This document shows positions 16,284 to 24,461 of a DNA stretch of 40,264 bases, piece by piece. The stretch comes from a virus. The notes under the pieces are model-generated. The model did not search any database and was not told the DNA's origin. It was given only the letters and a program-made list of their open reading frames with translations. The position numbers and the translations under genes were made by a program. Positions within the stretch are counted from its first letter, which is position 1, and each line of letters begins with the position of its first letter. The stretch lies in the IMG/VR virus record IMGVR_UViG_3300028417_000008, positions 1-40,264 of that record, one strand, 5' to 3'.

Positions 16284-17687
16284 TTATCTAGTTTCTTTTC
16301 TCATCTGCTCAAGTATTCTTCTTATCTCTTTTTCAAGGCTGATAGGAAGAATGTTTTTAAGAGGACAATCCTCAGTAGCTTGAATCTTGTTTAACACTTT
16401 CGTTACCAATGTGTCAACTTTTGCTATTTTCCACTCTGGAAAGGTTACTATCATTTGTCTTATAATTAATTCCTCGTCGTCTATCAAGCCTTTTTCGATG
16501 TCCTCTTTAGTAATTACCTCTTCCATTCTACCTTCTACTACTTCTTTTTCCTGCTCAGTTAGTGGTCGCTGATAGAAAGTGTCGTCGTTTTCTTTAACCA
16601 CTTCAAAACCAAGTTTTTTAACGAGAATGTTTTTAACGATGTAGTCGTTCAAGTACTGCTTGTAAATTTTAAGTGCAGACTGGATAAGCAGGTGAATTGC
16701 AACCTCGTTTAGCTTAACCTTATCTTCCTCTACCAGCAAAGTAAATATTGCATAACGGAGATTCTCGTAAAAAACTCTTCTATCTCTAGTGAAGTTAGTG
16801 GTGCTTTTAATAACGACAAAGTTCCGAATGATGTTAACATACTCGGGTCTATCGTAGTAATTATTTAGTTTTTCTCTTAAGTTATATTTATCGTAAAGAT
16901 ATTGCCAAAATGCGTAAAAGTGCCCCTGCTTAAGAAGGACGCCGATGTCAATGCCAGCCCTTGAACAAAAAAGCTGTCTGAACTTAGAGTAGTTTATCAT
17001 GTCTGCTGGAATTTCTATCTTGGTCTTATTCGTGTCTATCAAGAAAGTTAATCCTCTGTGAGAATAGAAGCAGGAGATGTCCCGGATGCCGAGTCGCTCT
17101 TCTATTATCTTGTAGCTATCTTCTGTTAGATCAAGGTCTTTTAGAATGTCGTGGACATAATTTTCTCTCGTGATGTCGTAGATGGAAGCAAGCTCTCTTT
17201 CAGGGTTAATGTAAACGATAAGGTAGCAACCTTCACCGTGCTTGGGACAGGTATAGAGCTTGTAGCCGTCACCCTCGTGTATCTCTGAGGAAAGTTTCTC
17301 TAATAAAGGAAGTTGAAGAAAAACCTTGTGACTGAAAACCTTTGGCTTGATTACGATGAACGGGTCAAACAGGTAGCCGTAGCGTTCGATGAGGTTGGGA
17401 TAGCGTTCAAGCACATCTGAAAGGTGCATCACTTGAGGCTTCCACAATCCAAACTTTCTTGCTATGATTCTAACCATCTTTTCTGATAAAGGGAAAGAAG
17501 GAATACAAATGTAGTAGCCCCTGTTGGTCTTGTTGGTTCTTTTCTCGTAAGGCTTGATTACTTTGCTCTTGTTAGGGAAAAAGTCTGCTTTAAAGACGAA
17601 ACAGGTTTTGGTAGGCAAGTCTTCGTAGTGTGCGTCCAGCATAAACACGGGTTCCTTTTTTGGTGCATTATTTTCTTGTTGCATCAT
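16284..17687 (-). CDS. Large unknown replication-arm protein (467 aa)
   Basis: The start chosen is ATG 17687, preceded by AAAGGAGGAATA; the longer frame to 17792 would overlap the helicase gene. The protein lies between the DinG-like helicase and smaller genes. It has mixed alpha/beta N-terminal regions, including YKLYTCPKHGEGCYLIVY, and a charged C-terminal third ending in helices. There is no Walker motif, no clear DxD primase triad and no polymerase motif. By size and place it could be a replication initiator, primase-like or helicase partner protein; this is conjecture. Confidence 0.72.
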   Translation of the reverse strand: MMQQENNAPKKEPVFMLDAHYEDLPTKTCFVFKADFFPNKSKVIKPYEKRTNKTNRGYYICIPSFPLSEKMVRIIARKFGLWKPQVMHLSDVLERYPNLIERYGYLFDPFIVIKPKVFSHKVFLQLPLLEKLSSEIHEGDGYKLYTCPKHGEGCYLIVYINPERELASIYDITRENYVHDILKDLDLTEDSYKIIEERLGIRDISCFYSHRGLTFLIDTNKTKIEIPADMINYSKFRQLFCSRAGIDIGVLLKQGHFYAFWQYLYDKYNLREKLNNYYDRPEYVNIIRNFVVIKSTTNFTRDRRVFYENLRYAIFTLLVEEDKVKLNEVAIHLLIQSALKIYKQYLNDYIVKNILVKKLGFEVVKENDDTFYQRPLTEQEKEVVEGRMEEVITKEDIEKGLIDDEELIIRQMIVTFPEWKIAKVDTLVTKVLNKIQATEDCPLKNILPISLEKEIRRILEQMRKETR

Positions 17688-17697
17688 TATTCCTCCT

Positions 17698-19212
17698 TTA
17701 AATGTCTTTCGTTGAGTTAAGCAGTTTGACTCGTTGTCTGAACCACAACGGAAAGAAGCTCTTGCGTTGCATATAGAGTTCATAAGCCCCACCGTCTAAC
17801 ACATAAGTGGTGCAGTAGTCGTCCTCACTTCTCGTGCCTCTACCAGAGCCCTGTACGAGGTTGATTGCCTCTAAGTAATTATACCATAACTCCCCTTTCT
17901 TACCAAATGCGTATAGCTTGGTCGAGGTGTACTTGTCAAGCCCCGGTTTTGGACTCTTGACAAAGATGATAAACCTGCAAAGGTCTCCTTTAAAGTCAAA
18001 GCCTCTCACTACAGCAGGGCTGATAAGAACAGCGTTTTTGCGTTTCTTGAACTCTCTTAGTACATCGTAAACGCTACCACCTTCGTGAAGAATAACCCTG
18101 TCTTTAAATGCCCAAGCAATTTTCTTTGCACGGTTGTAGCTAACTGAGTGAATAATTCCTCTTTCGTTTGCGTGTTTCTTGAGAATTTTTTCAATAAGGG
18201 GAAGAGTGAGTTTGTCAAAGTAGTGGCTTTCGTTTTGCTTGGTTAAGATAGGAAGGGATTCAAATAGCAGGACAGGGCTTCTTTCAGGGTCAAACACGGA
18301 AGAGATTTCTAAGGAAGCAATGGCATTTAAGGGGACATCGTAAAGAAGGCTGAACATAATTCCGTCTGGCAATGTAGCAGATGTTAAGACGAATTCTTTT
18401 CCTTTAACCCAGAAGTCTTCTGCGTAGTACTGAAACTTGAGCCAGAAGGGTTTAAAGTAGAGCTTATCGTGTTTCTCGTCATAGTAATAGAACCAGTTGT
18501 CCTCCCAGTCTTCTTCAAATGCATAAAGGTTCTCTATCTTTTTAAGCAAGCTTCTATAATAGTTGATGGTCGTAACTTTTCTCTTACCAATGTTGATTTC
18601 TTTTTCAAGCTCTGCCAAGCGTCCTTTAACGAAGTCGTATAACTTTGGAATAAAGTCAACGAAGTCTTTTATAACTGTTTTCTTAGACGGTCTTTCTTTA
18701 AGTGCTTTGGGTAGCTTGAGTTCTATGCTGAGAAACTTTTCTATCTCAGACAGAAGCTCGTCTGCCTCGTCACAGTAAATATTTCTCTGTCCGTGTTTAT
18801 TGAAAAAACTTTCAGGCTTGTTTAAGAAAACCTGGTAGTTGACGCAAGATTGCTTGCTTCTAAAGACTCGTTCAACCTGTTTCCTGTAAGCACAGTCCTT
18901 GCAGTTGATACGGGGGCAATGCTCAACGCTGGGATAGTAGTTTCTAATGCATGGATAGTTAGCTTTTCCCATAAGGATAGGAATCTTGTAGTCTCGGTTA
19001 AGTTGTCTTTGAAGGTCTTTAGTAGAGCAAACATACCAGAAAGCGTCGTTATACCAAGCAATAAAAGGAACCAATGACTTGCCACATCCACAAGGAGCGT
19101 TAATTAATTTAACTGGTTTCTCGTTGTTAATAATAAAGGAAACGATTTTTTTCTGAGACTTCCTTAGCGTGTACTCTTTGTTGTTTTTTAGTATTACTTT
19201 GTCGTTAATCAT
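17698..19212 (-). CDS. DinG/XPD-type SF2 helicase with Fe-S domain (504 aa)
   Basis: A Q-motif-like RKSQ (17-20), Walker A APCGCGKS (39-46), DEAD box (148-151), SATLPDG, VRGFDFKG and the motif VI QGSGRGTR define an SF2 helicase. Between motifs Ia and II are C88, C99, C104, C107 and C123, as in the 4Fe-4S domain of XPD/DinG. It is shorter than cellular DinG (about 700 aa). It likely unwinds DNA 5'-3' and may resolve R-loops or D-loops. GGAGG precedes ATG 19212. Confidence 0.9.
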   Translation of the reverse strand: MINDKVILKNNKEYTLRKSQKKIVSFIINNEKPVKLINAPCGCGKSLVPFIAWYNDAFWYVCSTKDLQRQLNRDYKIPILMGKANYPCIRNYYPSVEHCPRINCKDCAYRKQVERVFRSKQSCVNYQVFLNKPESFFNKHGQRNIYCDEADELLSEIEKFLSIELKLPKALKERPSKKTVIKDFVDFIPKLYDFVKGRLAELEKEINIGKRKVTTINYYRSLLKKIENLYAFEEDWEDNWFYYYDEKHDKLYFKPFWLKFQYYAEDFWVKGKEFVLTSATLPDGIMFSLLYDVPLNAIASLEISSVFDPERSPVLLFESLPILTKQNESHYFDKLTLPLIEKILKKHANERGIIHSVSYNRAKKIAWAFKDRVILHEGGSVYDVLREFKKRKNAVLISPAVVRGFDFKGDLCRFIIFVKSPKPGLDKYTSTKLYAFGKKGELWYNYLEAINLVQGSGRGTRSEDDYCTTYVLDGGAYELYMQRKSFFPLWFRQRVKLLNSTKDI

Positions 19213-19537
19213 TCTTGCCTCCGCTAATCTTTACTTGCTTCTACCTTTACAACATCCAACATAGCCAAGCAATTCAACACCTTCACTCTTCTTAGCTTTG
19301 CCTGGCATAGCAATGCACTTGCTGTTCCCCACTGCACCTGTCCTTCACAATTCAATGTTTTACTGAACCATTCCATTTCTTCTCGGCTCTTAGCCTGTCC
19401 CTGCCAAAACTTTGCTAAACAGTTGAACACCCAGCTCAACCATTGCGTCCCATACGGTTCATTGCATTTCCTTAACGCTGCTTTTTTTTACTCAATGCCT
19501 TTACTGCACTTGACCTCACATTACTTAACAAAACCCA
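19213..19537. other. Non-coding spacer, purine-rich on minus strand (325 bp)
   Basis: This is an unusually long gap within a tight operon. The minus strand is purine-rich and wordy (GCAAAG, GGACAGG, TTGAATTG, GGCTAAGAG recur). The only frame (TTG-started, 71 residues, 19439-19224) has no ribosome site and a repetitive composition, so I do not call it. Part of the word usage recurs in the spacer at 23606-23722 (for example GGATGTTGTAAAG here and GGATGCTGTAAAG there). Confidence 0.55.
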
Positions 19538-20068
19538 TTACAATACTTGGCAATTCACCACCCTTGCTCGTCTTATTGCGTTGTAACTTTTTCTAAGAAA
19601 GTAAAGCACAAAGTACTTTGCCATTACTCTATCTACAGCAAAAAAGAAGTTCCAGCCTCTTGCCATAAAAGAAATAATGGAGTTAAGCACGACCCTAAAT
19701 TTTACATCGTTAATGGAATCAATAAGCAAGTCGTTAAAAGAAATACCTTCAATAAGGATAGCCTTACAAATGTAGTTTTTCCCTCTTAACAGCTCTTTTT
19801 CAAAGCGTTCTCTGTGGTTAGTAAGGCAGTTTTCAAAGTCGTTTTGTTTCTTGCGTTCTACTGTTATCAGGTTCTCAAGTCCTGCTATGGAGTAGTCACC
19901 TACATCAAGTTTTTTCCTAACGATGGATAAGTTCTTGGTAGTAGCAAACAACGGGTCGCTTTCTCTAGTGTCCACTATAAGTGTGAGTTTCTTTTCTTGC
20001 CACTTTTGAACTTCTGCTTTTAACAACGGCTCTATTTCGTTGCGTAGGCTTAAGTGCTCAATTATCAT
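19538..20068 (-). CDS. ERCC4/XPF-family nuclease (176 aa)
   Basis: The protein carries the XPF nuclease core: VDTRES (D33, R35, E36), DVGDYSI (G57, D58) and VERKK (E71, R72, K73), i.e. the GDX(n)ERKX(3)D type. Downstream NDFENCL and RERFEKEL match the family. It is a single-domain form without the helix-hairpin-helix pair of cellular XPF. It likely cuts branched or flap DNA during recombination-dependent replication. The C-terminal residues (RRARVVNCQVL) run into the odd spacer and may be extended by it. Confidence 0.92.
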   Translation of the reverse strand: MIIEHLSLRNEIEPLLKAEVQKWQEKKLTLIVDTRESDPLFATTKNLSIVRKKLDVGDYSIAGLENLITVERKKQNDFENCLTNHRERFEKELLRGKNYICKAILIEGISFNDLLIDSINDVKFRVVLNSIISFMARGWNFFFAVDRVMAKYFVLYFLRKSYNAIRRARVVNCQVL

Positions 20069-20070
20069 TT

Positions 20071-20487
20071 TTATTCCTCTTTTAGAAGTTCTGGATTGTC
20101 ATAAATGTTACCTATAACTTCAAGTTCTTCACTACCAAAAGAGCATAACAAGTCTGTCCATTCTTCATCTGTTAGCCATTTTTGAGCACCATCAACATAA
20201 AAACATCCGTTAAAGAACTTAACAACTCCTGTTCCATACCAAGTTTTAAGTATGTCCCCTTCATAAATTTCTTTTCCGTTTTTGTCATACAAACCAGTAA
20301 ACTGCCCTATTGTTTCTGGAATAATTTCATGCCACTCATCTTTATCAACCAATATGTAATATGTTCTCTTCCAAGCCTCTTCCTTTTCCCAATTTTTATC
20401 ATCAATCAACTCACTATCTTCCAATAAAAAACCGTACTCCCACTCATTTTTATCTTTTCTTTTCCCTCTAAACTTAATTTCTCGCAT
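20071..20487 (-). CDS. YopX family protein (138 aa)
   Basis: The sequence fits the YopX family from end to end: REIKFRGKR at the start, then IGQFTGLYDKNGKEIYEGDIL in the middle and EVIGNIYDNPELL at the end. The family is widespread in phages of Gram-positive and other bacteria and its biochemical role is unknown. It is coupled to the ERCC4 gene (2-base gap). AGGAGG precedes ATG 20487. Confidence 0.95.
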   Translation of the reverse strand: MREIKFRGKRKDKNEWEYGFLLEDSELIDDKNWEKEEAWKRTYYILVDKDEWHEIIPETIGQFTGLYDKNGKEIYEGDILKTWYGTGVVKFFNGCFYVDGAQKWLTDEEWTDLLCSFGSEELEVIGNIYDNPELLKEE

Positions 20488-20528
20488 TATTTCCTCCTAA
20501 GCGGGGGCACAAGCCCCCTTAGAGTTGC

Positions 20529-21020
20529 TTAATCGTTAAAGATGTCGTCGGCTAACTCGTCGTCATTAACTTCTGGCAATGCGTCTTCTTTCTTAGCAAA
20601 GTCAACTTGGGTTACATTTTGATAAGTCTTTCCGTCTTTTCCTTCAGAGCTTTCAAGAAGCACTCTAATAGGACGCCCAGGAAGATACTTCTCGAGTTTT
20701 GGATAAAGTTTTTCCCATCTACCGTTAGCAAGGTACTTTTCAGTAAATTCTGAGACAGTCATTTCTTTCTGAATTCCCATTTGCTTGTCTGTTCCAGTAA
20801 TGCCAATAATAGTAGCTAATGCCCTCAAACCACCGTTTGTTTCAGGATTAATAAACATAGAACGCTCATAAACGAAAGCGTCTGCAATGATGCTGAAAAC
20901 TACACGAATGCGTCTGCCGTACTCGTTTTCAAGAAGCTCCAAGCGTTCAATCTTGGCATCGTGCCATCCGTCTTCAAGTCTGCGTCCTCCGAGTACCTTG
21001 TCCTTGTCGTCAATAATCAT
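20529..21020 (-). CDS. ssDNA-binding protein, DUF669-like (163 aa)
   Basis: The beta-rich body (WHDAKIERLELLENEYGRR and RIRVVFSI) fits the OB-fold-like DUF669 phage proteins, and the C-terminus is a very acidic tail (EVNDDELADDIFND) as in single-stranded DNA-binding proteins, where it recruits partners. The DUF669 group often occurs near a Sak4-like ATPase, as here (22859-23605). It likely coats ssDNA for replication and annealing. AAGGAGGTGTGTT precedes ATG 21020. Confidence 0.75.
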   Translation of the reverse strand: MIIDDKDKVLGGRRLEDGWHDAKIERLELLENEYGRRIRVVFSIIADAFVYERSMFINPETNGGLRALATIIGITGTDKQMGIQKEMTVSEFTEKYLANGRWEKLYPKLEKYLPGRPIRVLLESSEGKDGKTYQNVTQVDFAKKEDALPEVNDDELADDIFND

Positions 21021-21043
21021 AACACACCTCCTTTTAGTGGTTT

Positions 21044-21130
21044 TTAGTAGTTGTAGTCGTTAAAAAACTTTTCGTAACAAATGTAAGCAATAACGCCAAT
21101 GCCAACTAACTTAAGCAGTTTCTTAAACAT
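21044..21130 (-). CDS. Tiny membrane peptide (28 aa)
   Basis: A very strong ribosome site (AGGAGGTGATGT) lies before ATG 21130. The peptide starts MFKKLLKLVGIGVIAYICYEKFF: basic start, one hydrophobic helix (about residues 5-19), then an acidic/aromatic tail. It fits exactly between its neighbours. Likely membrane-associated; function unknown. Confidence 0.6.
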   Translation of the reverse strand: MFKKLLKLVGIGVIAYICYEKFFNDYNY

Positions 21131-21144
21131 ACATCACCTCCTTT

Positions 21145-21510
21145 CTATGTTCTCTTGTAAAGCTCTTTTACTGTTAGCTTGTAGAAAACAATGTCGCCTC
21201 TTTCGTGCATTCTTATAAGCTCGTCAAAGGTGTAAACTTTGTTTTTTGGTAGTTCAAGGTTAATTTCGATTATCAAAACTTCGTCACTATCCTCGACTTT
21301 TACAGTTTCCTTGTTGACTTCAACGGGCAATTTAGTTAAAGCTGCCACTATTTTTGCAGTAGCCTTGTTATCAATTGCAGACTTGAAGTCAATCTTGCCA
21401 AACCACTTGTGCAATGTGTCGTCAAACTCGTCAAAACCGATTTTGAACAGCTTAATCTTGCACGGGCACATAAACATACTTGGGCTTAGTGAGTTAAGTA
21501 AGTATTTCAT
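21145..21510 (-). CDS. DUF1874 / AcrIII-1-like protein A, altered active site (121 aa)
   Basis: The pattern of the DUF1874 family (viral ring nucleases that destroy cyclic tetra-adenylate, blocking type III CRISPR) can be followed along the chain: YLLNSLSPSM at the start, FKSAIDNKAT at 42-51, a helix AKIVAALTKLPVEVNK, then DEVLIIEINLELP and LIRMHERGDIVFYKL at the end. The family's IGH core with the catalytic His (His47 in the SIRV1 protein) reads I46-D47-N48 here, and the Glu equivalent (E88) appears as K89. It may therefore bind rather than cut the ligand. A paralog-like protein is at 25098-25472. AAAGGAGG precedes ATG 21510. The family call rests on my reading of motifs. Confidence 0.72.
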   Translation of the reverse strand: MKYLLNSLSPSMFMCPCKIKLFKIGFDEFDDTLHKWFGKIDFKSAIDNKATAKIVAALTKLPVEVNKETVKVEDSDEVLIIEINLELPKNKVYTFDELIRMHERGDIVFYKLTVKELYKRT

Positions 21511-21511
21511 T

Positions 21512-21703
21512 TTAAGCCTCCTTTGATTTATATTTTTTAGTTATAGAAACTAATACACATTGTTTACGCTTTTCGTCATACCAAGCACATGCATATTCCA
21601 TACACCAAGGTTCACATTTAAATCCTTCAAAATCTTTATGTTTCCAATATGCTTCTGCAGCAATTTCCCAAGCCATCAGTCGTAAAGGACACCATTTTTT
21701 CAT
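21512..21703 (-). CDS. Small Cys-rich protein (63 aa)
   Basis: Cysteines at 5, 30, 34, 39 and 49, with the C34-x4-C39-x9-C49 core and AWYDEK, match the 58-aa protein at 12312-12488. CP near the N-terminus is also shared. This type of small phage Cys protein probably binds zinc or a Fe-S cluster. The start ATG 21703 (GAGGTGCGTA upstream) lies inside the end of the previous gene, a 68-base overlap. Confidence 0.75.
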   Translation of the reverse strand: MKKWCPLRLMAWEIAAEAYWKHKDFEGFKCEPWCMEYACAWYDEKRKQCVLVSITKKYKSKEA

Positions 21704-22157
21704 TACGCACCTCTTTTTTTTGTTCTTTCCAGAATTTTATAACTATGGAACATATTAGTCCAATTAGAAATTCTTCAAACTTTAAAGGAGACATTAGTCC
21801 TTTCCTTTTTGATAATATTTTTGATTCAAATTCAAAATTTTCTAAAGGGACTTCAAGCCCTAAAATTTCTTCAAATGAAAGCTCGTGTAATTCCTTATTT
21901 TCACTTTTAGAATCATTAGGATCATAAGCAAAAATGTATCCAGGATAAAGCCAAAGAATTTTGTATTTTCTTTTAGGTTCGATTTTGCTATTGAATAAAA
22001 AATTAATGACTTTTTCTCTATCCCATTGTGGAATAGGGTGCAAACATCTTGTTTCTGGGCCATTTAAATTTTCAGTTTTAATTAACCATTCTATTATGTT
22101 ATCAACATAATTTTTGTTATCTTTTTTTATTTTTTCTAAAAATTCTTTCAGAATCAC
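21636..22157 (-). CDS. Hypothetical protein (173 aa)
   Basis: The start chosen is GTG 22157, 4-5 bases after AGGAGGGTAAAA; eight more in-frame residues exist upstream but have no ribosome site. The protein is charged and helical, with one hydrophobic stretch (LIGLICSIVIKFW, about residue 133) near the C-terminus. The last residues overlap the next gene in another frame. No family recognised. It may associate with the membrane. Confidence 0.62.
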   Translation of the reverse strand: MILKEFLEKIKKDNKNYVDNIIEWLIKTENLNGPETRCLHPIPQWDREKVINFLFNSKIEPKRKYKILWLYPGYIFAYDPNDSKSENKELHELSFEEILGLEVPLENFEFESKILSKRKGLMSPLKFEEFLIGLICSIVIKFWKEQKKEVRNEKMVSFTTDGLGNCCRSILET

Positions 22158-22159
22158 TT

Positions 22160-22420
22160 TTACCCTCCTTTTTCTTCCCACATTTTTACTAACTTAAAGA
22201 ACCCGTAAGCCTTCTTAATAGCAGTTTCTTTATCCATTCCAAGACACATTCCGTAGTAAACAAGGCACTCAAAAAGAAGTTGAAGAAATATCGTTATGTC
22301 AAAGTGTTTCCCTAAGCCTTCTTCGTAAAAGGCTAAACTAAGTATAACTGCTTCTTTAATGTCGTAATCAGGTTTTTTGATGTCTTTAATCATCTGTCTT
22401 GCTACATCCAGAAGCGTCAT
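22160..22420 (-). CDS. Hypothetical helical protein (86 aa)
   Basis: The start overlaps the previous gene by 35 bases (ATG 22420, AGAGAGG upstream). The protein is all-helical with a hydrophobic core (TIFLQLLFECLVYYGMCLGM) and a charged end. It is not a clear membrane protein, since the hydrophobic helix contains Glu and is amphipathic. Function unknown. Confidence 0.62.
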   Translation of the reverse strand: MTLLDVARQMIKDIKKPDYDIKEAVILSLAFYEEGLGKHFDITIFLQLLFECLVYYGMCLGMDKETAIKKAYGFFKLVKMWEEKGG

Positions 22421-22859
22421 CGTTTTCCTCTCTTATTTGCTGTGCTTTTTTAATTTCTTTTAAGAAAGGATTAACTTTTTCGTTCATTTCTTCTTGCGTT
22501 TCTGTTAAAAATTTGCAAAAATCACAGATAAGTAATCCAATTTTCCCTAACCAATCAGTACCTTTATCACTATAATGTTGCAAGGCTTCAATCATATACT
22601 TTTTAGGATTTTTGTTTAATTTTTGAACGATATAGTAAAAATTTTCAATAAAGTGGAAAAACCATCCATTATGACACATAATTCCCATCTGGTACGCTTG
22701 CATAAAGTTTTCTAACAAAGCAAAAGTAAACTTAAAATCTTCGTCTTTGCAATACTTTTCAATAATGTCTGTAGCTCTTAAATTAAAATAGCCCAATAGA
22801 TTTAATAAAGCCCTGCAATAATCGTCAAAAGTTTCTTGGTGATAGTAAAGTGGATTCAT
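22386..22859 (-). CDS. Hypothetical helical protein (157 aa)
   Basis: GGGAGGTAAGTA precedes ATG 22859, which shares a base with the stop of the Sak4-like gene (TAATG), so the two are coupled. The protein is helical and rich in Tyr, Phe and Cys, with an acidic tail (REENDDASGCSKTDD) that is typical of proteins binding basic partners. No recognised domain. It may be an accessory of the recombinase. Confidence 0.62.
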   Translation of the reverse strand: MNPLYYHQETFDDYCRALLNLLGYFNLRATDIIEKYCKDEDFKFTFALLENFMQAYQMGIMCHNGWFFHFIENFYYIVQKLNKNPKKYMIEALQHYSDKGTDWLGKIGLLICDFCKFLTETQEEMNEKVNPFLKEIKKAQQIREENDDASGCSKTDD

Positions 22860-23605
22860 TACTTACCTCCCTTTATGATTTTTATTATTTTGCTCAAATC
22901 ATAAGGAAAAGCTTTTTTATCCAAGTTAGGACCCGTCCATTTGGCAACAAAAGTGCCGTCAGACTCAAAGTAAACTGCAGGTGGATAAATGACCTTGCCA
23001 TCCTTAACACGAGGTCTAACCAAACCAATGCAATCAAACCAAGCAGGATAGCTCTTGTTAAACTTCTCGCCGATAAAGTTAGGAGCACAAGCAAGCTCTA
23101 CATTCCACTTAGGATTGTCAGTAGCAAGAGCAATTCCTACGACATATTTGCCTTGCTTGACATAATTGCCCATAAAGGTGGTAATACGATTCATCCAAGA
23201 ACCGATAGCACCGTAACCGGACAGGTCGGTTCTAACTAGGTTGACGAGTTTTCTCTTAGAAGTGTCAAACACTTTTGCTTCAGCAGTTTCTTTTTCAATT
23301 TCAGTTAAAAGCATAACATTGCACAGGTAGGTCATGCTGTCAATAACGATAGTCTGGTAATCTTTAAAGGTGCTGTAGTCTTCCATTGCACGGATAAAGT
23401 CCCAGAAGTCTTCAGGCTCAAAGATGTCAATGTTTCTGTCTTTAAGAATGCCAGCTACGAAAGAAAGGTCTCTTGGCTCAAGCATCACATAAGCTACTGG
23501 TTCCGGTGCAGTTAGCAAGGTAGTCGTGGTTTTCCCGACTCCCGTGTCTCCGTAGATTAGAAAACTTATCCCTCTGTTAACTGAAGTGATTTTACTTTTT
23601 TTCAT
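22859..23605 (-). CDS. Sak4-like RecA-fold ATPase (AAA_24; 248 aa)
   Basis: Walker A is GDTGVGKT (19-26) and Walker B is TIVIDSMT (about 83-90). A conserved YVMLEPRD strand follows the P-loop, and the C-terminal half is beta-rich. The size and order fit the phage Sak4 / AAA_24 group, single-strand annealing or Rad51-like recombinases, which often come with a DUF669-like ssDNA-binding protein as in this operon. AAGGAGGTAGCG precedes ATG 23605. Confidence 0.87.
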   Translation of the reverse strand: MKKSKITSVNRGISFLIYGDTGVGKTTTTLLTAPEPVAYVMLEPRDLSFVAGILKDRNIDIFEPEDFWDFIRAMEDYSTFKDYQTIVIDSMTYLCNVMLLTEIEKETAEAKVFDTSKRKLVNLVRTDLSGYGAIGSWMNRITTFMGNYVKQGKYVVGIALATDNPKWNVELACAPNFIGEKFNKSYPAWFDCIGLVRPRVKDGKVIYPPAVYFESDGTFVAKWTGPNLDKKAFPYDLSKIIKIIKGGK

Positions 23606-23722
23606 CGCTACCTCCTTTTAAAATTTTTCTACACCCTAACAAGCAGTGCGATGCCTTTGCTCTGCTTAACCATCCTTACTTAACCTTTGCTTTACAGCAT
23701 CCTACCTGTCGGCACAGTACCG
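23606..23722. other. Non-coding spacer similar in wording to 19213-19537
   Basis: A 117-bp gap in the operon. Its minus strand reads as purine-rich words (GCAAAGG, GGTTAAG, GTAAGGATGG) like the longer spacer. I see no gene or promoter in it except the ribosome site for the Sak4-like gene. Confidence 0.5.
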
Positions 23723-24448
23723 TTACTTTTTTCTCACCTTTAACTTTACCTTCCCATTGCTTTTAATCGTTACCCCACCATCTATCAATTCCCACTTAAA
23801 CCTTCCAAAACCACCGTTCCTAAACTGAGAGATGCCAAGCAAGAAACCATAATCAAGCATTGACTTAATTTTCTCAAAGGTAAGCTCCTTATTTTCAATA
23901 AGCACAAGCTTGATTTCGTTAGTCGTTACTGGGTTTTCTTCGCTTGCCTTGATACGCTCTGAAGCTACGAGAGTAACACGCTCACCCTGACGGGTCATAC
24001 CTCTTAAAGGGCGAACATAGATGTCGTCTGGTTCTTTAATTAGCTCGCCGTTGCGATAAAAGTGGATGTGGTTAGGAAAAACGAACAGGAAACAGTCAAT
24101 CTTTTTCTTGTAAGCTTTAAGCGAAAGCTGGTCTTTAAGAGCCTGAGCAGCACTCTTGAAAAAGCCCTTAACCATAAAATTAGGAATGTAAATAATTCCG
24201 TTCTTGTCTCTTCTAAAGTAGGTCATTCCAGAGATTTCTTCGTTTTCTGGTGTATCGTAATCTTCTTCGGTGTAAGATTCTTTAGCAAGTTCTTTGGCTT
24301 CCTCTAGTATGTTTTCGATTTGCTCTTTTACTTCCTCTTGTTTCTTCTGAAAAAACTCTTTTTGTAAAAGCTCTTGGCTTGGTGCTGTTCCAAGTATGTC
24401 GCTAATAAAGGTAAGTTTAATCGTGTGCTCTAAGGTTTTGAAGTTCAT
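23723..24448 (-). CDS. Phage protein of the 'LGTAP' family, RAMP-like end (241 aa)
   Basis: The chain shows the signature of a phage family common in Clostridia and relatives: ISDILGTAP near the N-terminus, MTYFRRDKNG, PNFMVKGFFKSA, RPLRGMTRQGERV and, at the end, LLGISQFRNGGFGRF. The family has no proven role. Its final glycine-rich loop and the overall beta pattern look like the G-loop of RAMP/Cas7-like proteins, which is only my suggestion. It may bind nucleic acid. AAGGAGGGGAGGTT precedes ATG 24448. Confidence 0.8.
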   Translation of the reverse strand: MNFKTLEHTIKLTFISDILGTAPSQELLQKEFFQKKQEEVKEQIENILEEAKELAKESYTEEDYDTPENEEISGMTYFRRDKNGIIYIPNFMVKGFFKSAAQALKDQLSLKAYKKKIDCFLFVFPNHIHFYRNGELIKEPDDIYVRPLRGMTRQGERVTLVASERIKASEENPVTTNEIKLVLIENKELTFEKIKSMLDYGFLLGISQFRNGGFGRFKWELIDGGVTIKSNGKVKLKVRKK

Positions 24449-24461
24449 AACCTCCCCTCCT

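Noticed and set aside
19224-19439. 71-codon minus-strand frame in the long spacer
   Set aside because: TTG start with no ribosome site, repetitive wording, and no likeness to a folded protein.
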